Assembly: GCF_042453785.1 (NCBI RefSeq) | Contig: NC_091666.1 | Location: 28,478,501-28,542,500 of the forward strand | Direction of reading: 5' to 3' | DNA from: Malus domestica | Lineage: Eukaryota > Streptophyta > Magnoliopsida > Rosales > Rosaceae | DNA length: 64,000 nucleotides | Part shown: positions 22,550-36,076 of the stretch, in pieces | Position numbering within the stretch: the stretch's first letter is position 1 | How the letters are laid out: each line of letters begins with the position of its first letter | Position numbers and translations under genes: made by a program | Notes under the pieces: generated by a model | The model's database searches: none | Told to the model about the DNA's origin: nothing | Seen by the model: only the letters and a program-made list of their open reading frames with translations

Positions 22550-23130
22550 TTGTCTTACCAGACCCCGGAAATGTGGGAGGAGAGCTTGAGGTTTACGGTA
22601 GAAGCTTGTCTTACCCATGTGTCAGTTTATGATTTGCAAGTCGAACAAGGCACGAAATTCGGGTTGTCGTAAGTGGAGTGAGTGATGAAATCTACGGTTT
22701 TAGTTTTGGAATGAATTTGGTCCTGAAGTTGGAGTTTCCGTTGCCTTCAGAAACGCGGTCTGCTGAGTTTTATAAGATGGCGTCTCGGACACTTTCGGAT
22801 GCAGGTTACAACCTCTAGAAATTAGCAGTTACTGCAAGAGTGGATATCACTGCAAACACAATCCAACTTATTGGAAGAACAAGCCTTTCTATGCTTTTGG
22901 CCTTGGCTCCGCTGGCTATGCCGATGGCGTTAGGTTTTCGAGACCAAAGAAGATGAAAGAGTACACAGGACGAGGAGAGAAGGGACATCGCTGCAGGTGA
23001 ATTCAACACCTTGCTAGTAAACGAGGACGAAACTGAAAGAAGTCCTGCCTACATTCGGTTTAGTGATCCAGATGGTTTCCTTTTGTCGAACGAATTGATA
23101 GCACTTGCATTTGCGGTTGTAGCTCCATAA
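22550..23130 (+). pseudogene. 3' part of a HEMW-like radical-SAM heme chaperone gene, broken
   Basis: Related to the plant coproporphyrinogen-oxidase-like/HemW family, which handles heme in organelles. Recognisable blocks in order: YQTPEMWEESLRFTVEA and VSVYDLQVEQGTKFG (about 22555-22665), EFPLPSETRSAEFYKMASRT (about 22733-22795), CKSGYHCKHNPTYWKNKPFY and FGLGSAGYADGVRFSRPKKM (about 22830-22955), and SPAYIRFSDPDGFLLSNEL (about 23043-23100), ending TAA at 23130. The blocks are in different frames, the N-terminal half with the SAM cysteines is missing, and an internal part before the C-terminus is deleted. A GTAAGT after FGL suggests a remaining intron piece, so this is not a processed copy. 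The C-terminal assignment is from memory of the family. Confidence 0.72.
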
Positions 23131-23924
23131 GCGAAGAGCAATTCCATGTACCTGCAGCATCTGGTGGTAGAGTATACTTGAACACAAGCATTCAAGTAGT
23201 GTCATGGCATCGTCCAAAGCTGAAGGCTTCGAATTTTCTGTATAGCATAGCATCAGAAGAGAGATTCAACCCTTGCGCCTATCGTTGCCATAGTCATCGA
23301 GAAAATGGTGCAGCAGAGAACCATGGCCGGGACATGCGTCATTCAAGTGATAAGCGACCAGCTGAGCATATCAAGAAACTAACAGGTTCAAGTTCCCGGC
23401 ATTGGAGAGGCATCGCGGAGAAGAATATGTTGAGGTCGATTGAAACATGAGTAGTAAAAGGAAGGCTTGTAAGATTTGTAATCAAATATCGTTCGCAAAG
23501 GCATTTCCTTCAGTTTTTTGTTTGGTCATCCAACCAGAATCAAAGTACTTGTTGTCTTATATAAATTAAGAAAATCAATGTTCCACAAAACGTACCAACA
23601 TGAGGCCGAATTACAAGTTTAGACGATGAACTACAACAAACTATAGACGATGAATTACAGGTGTACGGAAGAAATAGATTGTTAGCACCTAGTTCTACTT
23701 TCGTCATCCACCAGCGGCTATTAAGGGAATGATACGTCACGTCAGGAGCAACATACTCCTCCACGTGACGTATAGCATGCCGATCTACAAGGAAATATGT
23801 TGAACGGCAAGTTTGTGCCTGAAAAATCCTTGATGTTCATTTCATCGACACCAAGTCCCTGAATTGAAACATAGGAAACATATAGAGTTTGAAATCCGAG
23901 TCGCATTTTGTGATTTACAAGCGA
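23131..23924. other. Intergenic or 3' UTR sequence
   Basis: Lies between the converging ends of the HEMW fragment and the minus-strand C2H2 gene. It probably contains both 3' UTRs. A short minus-strand frame (23540-23764) is open but unrecognised, and I see no repeat ends. Confidence 0.4.
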
Positions 23925-24772
23925 CTACGAGGGTTTTGTTTTCTGCCCAACTTTTGAGATGCGCCTAAGCTCTTGGGTTCCTTTCCTCATCTCTCAGCAA
24001 ATTGCAAAGAAATTAGGAAAATCTTGCAACAAATCCAAATGTGAAATCTAAGTGTCCGAAAAAGTGATACCTTTGGTGCAAATACACCATCAGATAGAAA
24101 ATAGGGAGCAGCATCAAAGTTAGTATGGAGATAGCCAGGTAGAATACACTTATATGTTTCTGCAAAAACAAAACAACGTGACAACATATTCTCCGTGACG
24201 CAAAAATCCTCAAAAGAAAGAAAAATACGGAAATAGAAAACAACAGACAATCATGGCAAACTGCAATGGAACATAAGCCAGGATTGAAACTGCGGCACAA
24301 TTCATTCTTTATAGCGAAACCAACTGCAGTAACAGACTGAGACCTTACCTCTCCTCCTCTGGGAAAAAGTTTCCGTTTCCCCGAGCAAGTATGAGCGTGA
24401 CAAAATTGGTGCAAGAAAAACTCTATAATAAACCCAAGTATAAGCACAAGTACAATAAAAGCAGTAGTGGTAGAGCTTCGGTTGACAACAAAAAAAATAC
24501 CATTAAGACGGCGTGCTGAAGGACTTTGATTAATCGGGAAACATCTATTGGCAAGACCCTGCATTATAAAAGGGGAAAAAAGTAAAAAAGATTAAACAAG
24601 GTATGTATAAGAATCAACAATACAAACAAATAAAGTGCCTTGACGCAACCTCACATAGGTGGTGATTCCATGCAACAGATGCAGGATTGCATTTGGTTTT
24701 GCTCGACTTGGTATTCATCACAGCATCGCAATGCAAAGCTCCGCATAAATCAGCTAAGCACTTGCTGCTACT
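23925..24772 (-). pseudogene. C2H2 zinc-finger/membrane protein gene, 3' exons
   Basis: Five exons read on the minus strand in one phase. 24650-24772 encodes SSSKCLADLCGALHCDAV to NHHLCE; 24501-24558 encodes GLANRCFPINQSPSARRL. 24349-24422 encodes FFLHQFCHAHTCSGKRKLF; 24071-24159 encodes a membrane helix FYLAISILTLMLLPIFYLMV. 23925-23994 encodes EMRKGTQELRRISKVG to the stop. All splice sites are GT-AG except the last acceptor, which reads TG in the frame that keeps the expected tail. With the upstream exons at 41343 and 49195 this forms a plant-conserved protein with one C2H2 finger and a C-terminal membrane anchor; the biochemical role is not known to me. It is probably a pseudogene because the finger exon is split. 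Confidence 0.75.
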
Positions 24773-25309
24773 CTGCATTCATCAAATTTTTTTCAAAGAG
24801 CACAAGAGAAACCATATGACGGAAACAAAAATCATACATACGATTAAAGATATAATAGAAAAGATAGAGATCAAATAAATTTATAATCATGTATTGTTGT
24901 ATAATGCAACCATGCTTGAAGCAGACGCAGAATAGCTCTTCGGACTTTGAAACAACTCCAGATGCTAACTACCCTTCCCCGGAGCACCAAAGTACAAAAT
25001 ACACATCTTAAGAAAGGAAAGATTATCACTTGGATATTTCTTTATCTGTGTTATACAATGCCATCTTGTACAGAAGTTTAAGCCATGTAATTGTTCTTCG
25101 TCATTTTTTAAGAAATAGTTTTATGATCTAATTTATTGCATCATGCTACAAGCCTACAGCTAAAATGATAACTTTAAATTTGCTTAATTATTTTTTTGAA
25201 AGCACGTTTATGAAACCCCAACACAACAGGGAACTGATAAACATGGACTAGATGCAAACGCTTTTAAAAGAAAAGTTCTTTCATTTGCAGATAAGCTGAA
25301 TAGAGATAA
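24773..25309. other. Original intron sequence of the C2H2 gene
   Basis: AT-rich, lies between the 24772 acceptor side and the first Helitron-like terminus. I see no gene or repeat boundary within it. Confidence 0.4.
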
Positions 25310-28300
25310 CTAGTAATATGCCCACGCGATGCTGCGGGACTTGAATGCACCAGCCTTAACTATATGAATAAGACACGTTTAACCTAAAAAACATTCAATA
25401 TAATCATGAACGAACAAACATGATAGATCTAGGAAATTATAAAAAGCATTGTAACTCCAAGAAATTATAAAAATCCATCCAGTCAAGAGACAATAAAATA
25501 GTTGTGGGAAGGTGAGTATGCAACCAAGAATCTAAGATATACTTGACTTGCAATTCCATTATAATTTCACACACAAAAATAGATCAAATTTTGATTGAAA
25601 CATCAAACAAAACAATCTCGTAGATTGGACCAACTAAATAAAGAATATATCAATATGATTTTCAACGTAACCATAAAAAAGAGCTTTATAAATTCCATAA
25701 AAAAAACTGATTGCATGTTATCAATTCCATAGGTAATTTGATTTTGCAGTCTCAGACACCCAACACCTCTCTCCCTCAAATAGAGAAACATGCAGTCTCA
25801 GACACCCAAGAGGGGAAATATCTATTTATAATTCCATAGGTAATTTGATTTTACATATCATGAACGAACAAACATGCAGTTTCTCTATATAACTTTTTCG
25901 TTCCTCGATTCTTTTCATTGTTTCGAGCCTCAATCAGTTTCTTTAAATTTTTAACCAAAACTCCTAGAATTTGTTGTTCGCTTTGATCAATCTTTTTCAC
26001 CATTTCATCTACCTTGAATCACAAATTAAATATAGCGTTAATATTTATATTTTTTAGAAAAATCTGTTTAGCTTGTAGGTCTTACAATAACAAAGTTAAA
26101 ATTTTCAAAAATTTAAATATGGAAGTTGTGATTTTTTTTTGGAAATATGTCTGGTTTGTTGAGAGATTGCAGTTCTTAACAACACTTATTAAAGCACTTC
26201 GGGGCTGATGAGACAGTTGACTACTAGAAAAACCTAACGAAAACATCAACCAACCAAAGTAACCAACCTTCAAAGAATGATTTGGAAAAGTTAGAACACA
26301 ATAAAGAAAGGAAGCAACCAACAAAAAACATATAAAACGCCTAATAACATTTGATAAACAATTAAGAACACTGGGTTAAATAAGAATCACAACATGAAGA
26401 GACCTTCAAACAACAACAGAATTGCATAGACAAAATTTAAACCATAAAAAAGAAAGAACTATCAGACCTCTGGACAATCAGAGGTCACAAAGATAATCAT
26501 GAATGAGAAACAAAGCACAGAACAAACATATAATATAAGCTGAAAAAAAAACCCAAACAGTGATTTTTAAAATTACAAAATCGCATTGTTTGAAATGGAA
26601 AGCATAGGGAAGTAACGTATTCAAGTTCAGGACATACCAAAGGCTTGATTGAAATGTAATGGCTCAGAACCCCTTCATCAAAGGCAGCAGCAAGAGCAGA
26701 TTATGATTCAACGATGTGGGCCTGATCTAAACTGCAAAAAAGTAATGAGATTGCGATTAAGAATTCGAAGTGCAAACAAACAGATACAATAAAAGTAACT
26801 TAAATTGTTATGGTATAAAGGACTCAATCTGTGAAGTGCACCAAATAAAGGGTAAGTCTCAGAACATTAAACATAAAAACTAAAACACCCCCATCTCTCT
26901 ACAAATCTTACAAACAAAATCCTAAACGTAATCGTTGAAATCCAAACAGACCTAATTTTGAAACCGTTTCTCACCCCATACCATAGAAAATGCACCCTAT
27001 ACCCCAAAAATAATGCTCAGTGGCCAGATAGCAATCTGTGCACGTTGATCAAGATGTCACTAATTAGTTTTTGCTAACAGATGGTTAACCATTTTGCCAA
27101 TATTTTTTTTTATTTTTTTTTTGCAGAAAGTGGAGCATGTTTAACTTTAAAAGACGATCTCTATTTTGCCTAGACAGATTGCATGACCAATGCCTTGCCA
27201 TACATTCACAAAAATGAGCAGTGCCGATTGACAAATGGACATACCTGAATGGTACTAACCGAAGCACAACAATCCTCCCAAGGAAAACAAACAATGAAAT
27301 GACTTCAAGAAAAATCTGTATCATTTATTCAATGAAACACCCTAAGTTGGAAAAGAGTGAAATTAAAATTGAAAAACAATAATCTAACAGAGACAAATTT
27401 AAAAGCAATTAAGCATTAGAATCTTTACAAAAACCAACAAAAATGGTTGCAAGTTAAAATTTGATATATGGCTGAATTTCCCTAATGTTTATAATAATTA
27501 GTGAAAACAAAATTGGATACATCAGTTAAGAATACACCAAAGCTTAATACACCGATGTAACATGTTGCAACCATTAATACATGTACATAGAGACACACAT
27601 TTGAGATGGGAAACCCTCCCCCCCCCCCCCAAAAAAAAAAACACACACATTTTGAAAATATAGCAAAATAAATTTATAAAAGCAAATGTGTGCTGCTTCA
27701 CCTATCTGAAATGAAATGAAAGGCTATACTGAAATGAAAGCCTACCAGGTGCAAATAGAATTAAACCATATAGATGGGCCTTGTACATGGTTAAATCCTT
27801 GGTCTCCAGAAATTATGGTAAAAGGAAGACTAATCAAATGATTACTCTTAGAACTATACTATTGTTTCAATTTTTAAAAAGTGTTAACTGAGTGAAAAAC
27901 CACACTATTTAAAGAACCAGCAGAAATCAGAATAACAATAGAATACTACAGAGGTAAATGAACAACCATTGATATAATTTTTTTCTCAACATGGCAACAA
28001 CAATCAGAAAAAGAAAAGGAGAAAATCTATGGGATAAATGTAAAGTCTGTTTGAAAAGTTCAATATATCTGTTTGTTAAACTGGGTTATCAAACTTCACA
28101 CCCATGCTTTTCAAAAAGAAAAGAAAAAGAAGAACTGAAATCATTGACAATTTCAAGTAATATAGCAGCTATTATTAAGATCGAAAATGAATTCTGGAAA
28201 GTATGGAGACCAAAGACTATTAAAAGTTGGAAATATATGCCGATGCAGCTGTTTGAGAACACAGTTTGGGAAACTTTGTGTAGGAAATATGCTCGAAAGG

Positions 28301-29109
28301 AAAATCAACAATAGGTGAGTATCACTGTCAAAGCTGGTTTATGTTTAAATTACTGAATCACCATAATCGTTGTTGGTTGGTTTTCACTCATGGTCTACTT
28401 TTTATTCAAGTTCTTGTAAAGAAAATTGGTCTTTTAACATGCTCTTTTCTAAATTTAAAAAAGGATCATAATTTTGTAAATACATTCAATTCCCAAATTG
28501 AAATTGCAGTATAAGCAAGCCACAGTTGATCACATGGTTTTTTATCATAGCCATAATTAGACTAATGTGATTTATACTTAGAGACAAATATGTTTTTTCA
28601 AATGGTTTTTTCTGTCAAAATTAATAGAAATATGAAAATGATCATCACAAATTTCAAAACCCGAATTAACCAAAATTAAAAGGAAATGGACACCATGAGT
28701 GCTTGCAAGATGAGAGAAGGGAAACAAAAAAGGAAATGGTGCGTTTGAACAAAATGATGATAATTTAAAACCTTAGGTATGAAAATGCTTAATTTTCATG
28801 TGTTAAATGAATGAGGATATCTTAAAACTGTAATTGGAATGACCAGAATGTTTTAAAACCTGTTAAAAAAAACAGAATCACAGACATAATTAAAAAAAAA
28901 AAAAAAAAGAACCCATCCAACATCTGGATAATCAGGGGATCACAAAGAGAAGAGAGAAAAAAAAGGAAAGAAAGCCGAAACCAAACGAATAACATAAGGT
29001 GATCAAACTGAACATTAAATAAAAATTTCATAAAGTCGCATAGTCTGAAATGGAAAGCACCGGAAAAGAAAATTACATTTGTTAAAACAATGGACTTATA
29101 AAGCTGGTT

Positions 29110-29206
29110 TATTTTTGCTTCAGGTTAATAGAGTGGTAACTACAGAACTCAAAGTTAACATGCACTGTGAGGCTTGTGCAAAGCAACTCAAGAAAAAGAT
29201 ATTCAA
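29110..29206 (+). pseudogene. Heavy-metal-associated (HMA) domain gene fragment
   Basis: After an acceptor-like TTGCTTCAG the frame reads VVTTELKVNMHCEACAKQLK and then KKIFKLN. The MHCEAC metal-binding core and beta-strand/helix spacing match the first HMA domain of plant HIPP-type metallochaperones. The match stops after about 30 residues. It is a captured exon piece, not a gene. Confidence 0.6.
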
Positions 29207-29833
29207 ATTAAACCCTATTACCAATGCAGAATGTGAAACACTTCTGTATATTTGTTTTGGTTTTGGTGTAGTACAACACTGCACGTTTGTCAAACACTTA
29301 TGCAGAATGTGAAACACCTGTGCAAAGGCATGTATTTATCGTGCTATAAATAGCCTGTAGTTTGTCATTTGGGAGAGTTTTTTTTTTTTGAATTTTTTTT
29401 TTCCACAACTCAAAGTTCATTTGCCATAGCATATCTGCCCCCCCTCCCAACCCGTAAAAATAACCTTACAAATAATATTAAGCAGCACCATTTAAGAATC
29501 TAAAAACAGCCCAAACTAACCACACAGACAGGACAGACACCGAAACACGGAGACATGCAACACAAAACCTGTAATTAGATCTCAATCACAAAATGGCAAA
29601 ACAAAATTCCTAATCTAACTATCCCTATACTAATAGCCCATCCAAGCAAATACAATTCTAATGGGGTTTAGAACAAATAAACCAATCATCCAATTCAAAT
29701 GGCGTTTGGAACAAATACAGCAATCATTCAATTGGAACAGGGTTTGTTACAAATACATGCTAAGCTATCTCAAGCTTTGCATAAATAGAGAGATACAGAT
29801 ACGTGCACAAAATAGAAAGAAGCCCAATTCCAT

Positions 29834-30136
29834 TCTAAGGTAAAACAACCAAATGGATGCTTAATTATCTCAATCGTGGCATAAATGGACAAATACTGAT
29901 ATGTACACTAAATAGAAAGAAACTCAGTTCCAATATAAGCTCAAACGACAAAAATTGAATTATATATTTAAAATCTAAGCATGAAAGCTTCACAAATATA
30001 AAATAAAAAATAAAAAATAAAAAAAAAGGTAGATAGCTAAATAGCCTTTGAACAAAGATGAAGGGGTATAATTATATACCTCAAAACGGCATGGAACCAA
30101 CTTCTTCCTCAAATGATCCAAATTTCTATAATCTGC
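29834..30136. repeat. Direct repeat, copy 1
   Basis: About 300 bp from TTCCATTCTAAGGTAAAAC through AAATGGATGC and GGTAGATAGCTAA to GATCCAAATTTCT. It is repeated about 2.2 kb downstream in the same orientation with a few indels. Confidence 0.75.
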
Positions 30137-32026
30137 ACAGAAAATAGATCCATTAGCAACTTAGACACTTTCAAATTTAACAGAGAAAATCTAAAAAATT
30201 CTTGCTAAATGACCAAAATATATGGAAGAGCAACAAAAATGATATCCATTGAAATTGCAGTTCCTCTGTTAACAGAACGAAAACAGAACATGAAAATGAG
30301 ATTCAGTTTATGAATCCAATTTGGTGCATAAGGGAGAATTTCAGCATTCAGTCAATTAAATGTGTTCAATGCCATTTCTTCAAATTAAACCCCTACCAAT
30401 TTGTGATCAGCTAATTGTTTAACTCAAGCATCTGATTCCTCTGTGTTTAAGGTGAGTGCTTTTGTATATCGAAATTAAATTCCAATCCAAACTCAAATTC
30501 CAAGACAATTTGTTGTGGTGCCCTTCGTGCATATATAATCCATGTTTCCCTCTTTTTTCATCTGGTCTATCAGATAAATGTGAGTACTTATTGAGTGCAT
30601 TTAAACCAAAAATGTTGACAGAGGCATAATTGGAGAAAGAAAAGGTCTTTATATCAATAAAAATCAAAAGATACTTAATAATTGGACATAGAAATGAGTC
30701 TCTCTGAACCCTCAGTTGAGAACTTTGTTATCCGACTATTATATCATCTATAAGCTAGTCTGCTATGCGAATCGTGTTTCCGGTGTCTTCTAAGTTTCAA
30801 AAAACTCTGATGTGGAAATTATTTATTGTGAAGGGTATAACAATTAAATATGAAATTTTTTTTATGGTGATGCACTCGTAATGTTTGTGCACCTTCGTGA
30901 GTTCGGAGTGCATCACCACCGTCCCCCATATGACCCACTGCCAAACCCACTCAAACACCATCTTGGTAACCTAACCCTGATGCTACATGCCCAATCCCCC
31001 CTCTACTAACCCCTCGCCCCTCTCCAGATTTCCCAGTCCTGTTGAGCCACCCTTGACAGGCATTCTCAGCAAGTCAAAAAACAGAGGCATTCGCAAACAG
31101 AAGATACAATATACAGTAAAAGGAAAATAACAACTGAGGAGAAAAAATAAAAACCAAAAAATATATAAACAAACATCCCTCCCTACTTAAAAGCTTGTGG
31201 TGCCAACTATTTCATTTGATTGAAAATTATATGTTTGAATACTCACAACCTGCTTGCTTGATAGCCATTTTTTCTATCTTAGTGTTTTTCAAAATCACTC
31301 ATAATCATTTTGGTCCAATTCTAAAACAGAAAAATGGCAAGAAAAGGGCTTTTTACAAAAGCATAAGTACATACCAATTCGGCAGTGAATCCTCGTGATT
31401 CCTCCTGGGACCTTGATGAGATTATTGCTGGTGATCTGAAGATAGAAAGCTTCAATTAGGGTGGCTTGTTTTCCGAGTGCACAGAAAGACAAAAAGGGGA
31501 AATAGGGTTCCTAGCATAACACAAAACATATTATTGTATACAATGGAATTCCTACTGCTAAATAAGAGCAATGCTTTAGAAGTAAAAAGTTGAAATTGTT
31601 TACCTTGAGCACAGAGGGCTTTCTAGGCTGCAAAGAAAAGGCCCAAAAAACGAAAAACCAGAGTCTCCTGAAACTGAAAACAAAACCAAATTAAATACAC
31701 ATGTAAGATCAAAACCCCTAAAATTACAAAAAGTAAATTTGAATAGAAAACCCTCTTATTGTTCATCTTCATCTGTGCCAATCAAAACTGATTCTTTACA
31801 GAATGTGTGTGTGTGTGTAAAATTTGCGTTTTTGAAATATATAGTTACCCCTAATTGGTTACCCTGATTTCATAGTCTCCATTATTGTTAAGACTTGGAA
31901 GCCCACTTCCTACAACCAATTTCAAAACATGCATAGAAATTTTGCATGTTTGATTTCTGAAAAATAATTTGTACCTAAGCTAGTAGAACTTTAGAAATTT
32001 ATCTTGCAACCTAATCTATTGCCTAG

Positions 32027-32283
32027 TTCCATTCTAACGTAAAACTACCAAATGGATGCCTAGTCATCTCAACCCTGACATAAATGGACAAATACTGATA
32101 CGCACATTAAATAAAAAGAAACTCAGTTCCAATATAAGCTCAAACGGCAAAAATTGAATTATATATTTAAAATCTAACCATGAAAGCTTCACAAATATAA
32201 ATAAAAAAAAGGTAGATAGCTAAGTAGGCTTTGAACAAATGGAACCAACTTCTTCCTCAAACGATCCAAATTTCTGTAATCTG
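32027..32283. repeat. Direct repeat, copy 2
   Basis: Second copy of the 29834-30136 sequence, shorter by small deletions in the A-rich part and before GGAACCAACTTCTTCC. Confidence 0.75.
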
Positions 32284-33548
32284 CAAAGAAAGCAGATCCG
32301 TTAGCAACCAAGACACTTTCAAATTTAAAGCCACATTATGCAATTTAAGCTAAGTAAAGTTAAACCCTCAATTAATCCCCAACTACAAACCTGAATTAAA
32401 CCTTCAATTAAACTCCAAATTAAACTATTAACAAAACCCAAATTAAATCAACAATTAGGAAAGATAAAAATACACCTATTAAAAGCATTGCATAACTGAG
32501 AAAGCTACATTTCTAAGAAAGATTAAAACCTTTTTACAAAACACACCTACTGAAAAGCCTCACAGTTTTAAAGATTGGAAGTTTTTGCTCAAATTTTGTT
32601 TCCTTCATTTGTTTAAAGTTCATTTTCTCTCTCTGTTTTACAACTCTACTCACACATATATCAACACTCAAAGTTCACTCTAAAGCACAATACTAAATCA
32701 AACTAAAGTTTTACCGTGCTAAAGCTGCAAACAGGGGAGCTTGGAAATTAAAATTGTTGTGGCATGTGAATTCCCAAGTGGTATTAAACTATCAATGATC
32801 ATAAGAAAGCTAATGATGAAAAAGAAACTGACGAACGAAAAACAATGATGCATTTGAACACATAGAGAAGAAACTTGTTTCAAAATTATACTACCTAGCA
32901 ACAGAGAAGCAAAACAATAAATAAAACAGCCTTCTAACACCCTTATCACACAAATAGAGAAGCAACAAAACATGGAGAAACAACCTAGCAACAGAGGGAT
33001 ATTAAAAGGATGAAAAGCAGAAAAGGAACCTGAATTCAACTTGTTGAGAAGGAAACAACAGCAAAGCATGAAGAAAACAAAAATGAGCTTAGTGCAACAC
33101 CCCAAGTTTAAAAGACACAACCTTACTTTAACAGTGTACAAAATAGTGCACCAAACAGACTTATCTTCCTAACACCCAACTAAACAGGCTATAAACATCC
33201 ATTACAATTTTGCCGAAACAAAAAAAATGCCAATCATAGTTTTAACAAAACAAATGGGAAACAAACAATAAACAATGATTTCTGAACAGTGTTTTACCTG
33301 TTGAATCAGATGACAAAACTGAAAACCCTCTCCTCTCCCATACCTCCCTCAGACATCCTCTGCTCACCAACCCCGTGGGGTAAGCCCGTTAACCCCAGAA
33401 AAATGCACAGCATGCTCTCTGCCCTCTCTGTCTCCCTGTCCATCTGTCTCTCAAAAAGTGGGAAAAAAATCTCCAAACATCTCTCCCACTCATGAAATCG
33501 AGGATCTGCAGCAATGGCGCTGAAATTCCCACTCCTCCCTGTCGCTCT

Positions 33549-33567
33549 ATCTATCACTCTCTCTCTC

Positions 33568-33612
<45 letters not shown>
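33549..33612. repeat. (CT)n microsatellite
   Basis: About 60 bp of almost pure CT, interrupted once by CCCT. The arginine/glutamate-rich open frame across it on the minus strand is a by-product of the repeat. Confidence 0.9.
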
Positions 33613-33614
<2 letters not shown>

Positions 33615-36076
33615 GGCATGGCCTCTCATCCCCGAAACCCTCACTGAATGACAGCAAACCCAAACCTACCCCAATCCGTCTCAAACGCACAGGACAAAAT
33701 TACCCTTCCAACCCAACCCCAATACCACCCCAAACCTCACGGTTTTGTTGTAAATAGCATGAAATCGAGTGGCTCCCTGATAAGCCATATGGACAAAATT
33801 ACCCTTTGAATTTTTGAGAATTACCCTCCCAACCTATGCAATTCGGCCGGTATTGTTGTAAATAGGGTGAAATCGAGTGGCAAAGAATGAGTCAGCTACA
33901 GTGCCGTTCCCCCTTCAATTTTAGAATAGACGAGAAAATATGCCCGCACGTTGCTGCGGGAACCTGTTGTTTCAGGTGTAATCGGATGAATAAATTCAAC
34001 ACAATAATGAACAAATAGTTTTTTTTATATACATTCAAGTGAGCTGGCATATAAACACATTGTACAATGAGTGGTAAGAAACTTATTGTCTTTGATTAGA
34101 AAGAGATGGTTTCCAAAAAAGTTCTGTTTCCTTAAGAAACAGAAGAAACATACATAAAATTTCAGTTACAAATCCAAAAAAATAAAACAAAAACAAAAAT
34201 GTGACTCTATGGCTTTCTTACTACACAAAAATATCCCTTAGTTAAAGCATGCCACACATCATCACATTGCTATTATATGAAGTATATTCCTCAGTGGCAA
34301 GTAATATACTCTCCTTAGCATGACCTCTCAATCCCCTCTCTTTATCTCCCTAGAATCGTACAACAACCCATAAATACAGTGCCCCTTTAAAATCCAAGCA
34401 TACATTAAGCCAAGTAGTCAAGTTTGGAGAAGTCGTTAAATAATCACTATCTGAGGATTGAGAATAACCTACATTCACATTGCACAAAGTTCTATGGAAA
34501 AAGGGGACAAATTAACATAATTAAAATAAGTATTAAGATGCAAATATTCTTAATATAAATTAAGCAGAAAAATGAATACACTTTACCAATTGTCAGACAT
34601 TGCTAATTGCCAATATAGCAAGATAATGAATTCCATGAACAAAAAAAATGATTTGCAACTTCAACTTACCATGCCAAAGAAGCTCCATAATAGTAGCTTC
34701 CTCCTTACTTCATGCATCCGTTGATCATGGAAATTATAAAAATCCATCCAATCAAGAGACAATGTAAAAGTTGTGAGAAGGTGAATATGCAATGAAGAAT
34801 CTTAAGATATACCTGACAAATTTGAGATTCCATTATAATTTCACACAAAACAATCTCATCTGTTACAGATTGGACCAACCAAAAAAAATATTCTATTAAC
34901 ATGATTTTCAACTCAACTATAAAAAGGAGCTTTATAACAATACAATCAATATCATTTCAACCCAACCAAAAAGAAACTAATTGTATGTCATCAGTTTGTA
35001 AAGAGAAAATGTATCATATTTCATGACTAATGAAAAGCTTACAAATGTCATGTAAGAACCTACTTAAGTTCAAATGCAAGAATGCAAATGAAGACAATTC
35101 ACTCCATTGTGTTCAGCAAGGGAAAAAAAAGTTACGAAAATAGTATGACAGTGATTCGTACCTTTAACTTGATCTGATGGCAGGGCCTTGAATGTTGACT
35201 GAACAAAACTTTGCAAGTAATGAGGTTGTGTAAAAACTTTCACCTGAAAATTTAAACCCACCATTATATGAAGGTAAATAAGGAAAATCCAATCCAATAA
35301 TCACAGCAATCTGAGAAGTGTATTTTAGTTTAGAGAGCATGCATGTATTTTCTAACAGCGAAAACATGAGCAAATATGATTGGGCAGAAACATATAATGG
35401 GCAGAAACATGAGTGTAAAAATTCTAAACCTCAAGAATATGATTGTATTATAGCAAATATGATTGGGTCGTACTCGAGGATCAAATGGGGACTTGAGATT
35501 TTGGTAACTGTGTAGAAGAAAAAGAACACCAATGGAACATTCCTACAAACTAACCCTCAAACCCATCCGAATCAGATCAACTAATCAACCAAATTAGCCC
35601 AATCAATAACCCTATATTTACTCAACCAAATTTGCCCAATCAATAATCCTCAAGGATAAGATTATTTTAACTATACACAAATTCACATGCTAGTCATTTG
35701 ATACATTTAACTAATTCTGCAAGTTGTATTTCTGTAAATGGGAATGAAAATGTAACTTTTGGTCATATACTTTCAAAACCAATACACATCTCAAATGTGG
35801 GAGTCTCAAAAGTTGTTTCATTTGTTTCATTCCAAAGAAATTTTTTGTTTAGACAGATATTCTAACAAAATACTCTCTGATTGACACTCACTTTAACACC
35901 TTAGAAGAACTCACATTTCTCTATCTGAAAAGGAGTTCAGGGATATGAAAAAAATACTTAATACCAAAAGCATAAACCACACTCAATACAATCAATAACT
36001 AAACTAACAATTTATCAAAAACACCATCAAATTAAACACCTTTAAACCATAAAAACCAAAGGAACAAACCATCTAA

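Larger units (their letters stand above)
25310..33935 (-). mobile_element. Helitron-like element (candidate) in the C2H2 intron
   Basis: Read on the minus strand, the DNA ends with a GC-rich hairpin (25321-25338), then CATATTACTAG and a T. This is the usual 3' end of plant Helitrons: hairpin, CTRR, insertion before T. A candidate 5' end TCTCGTCTATT is at 33935, but the base before it is not the expected A. The body is AT-rich, lacks Rep/helicase coding sequence and holds a heavy-metal-domain fragment near 29110. The 3' terminus is the best supported part; the extent is tentative. Confidence 0.45.

Noticed and set aside
24013..24564. 183-residue minus-strand ORF as one protein
   Set aside because: It reads through introns. 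Good splice sites divide it into exons of the C2H2 gene (24071-24159, 24349-24422, 24501-24558).
33306..33644. Minus-strand ORF rich in RERERE
   Set aside because: It is the translation of the (CT)n microsatellite.
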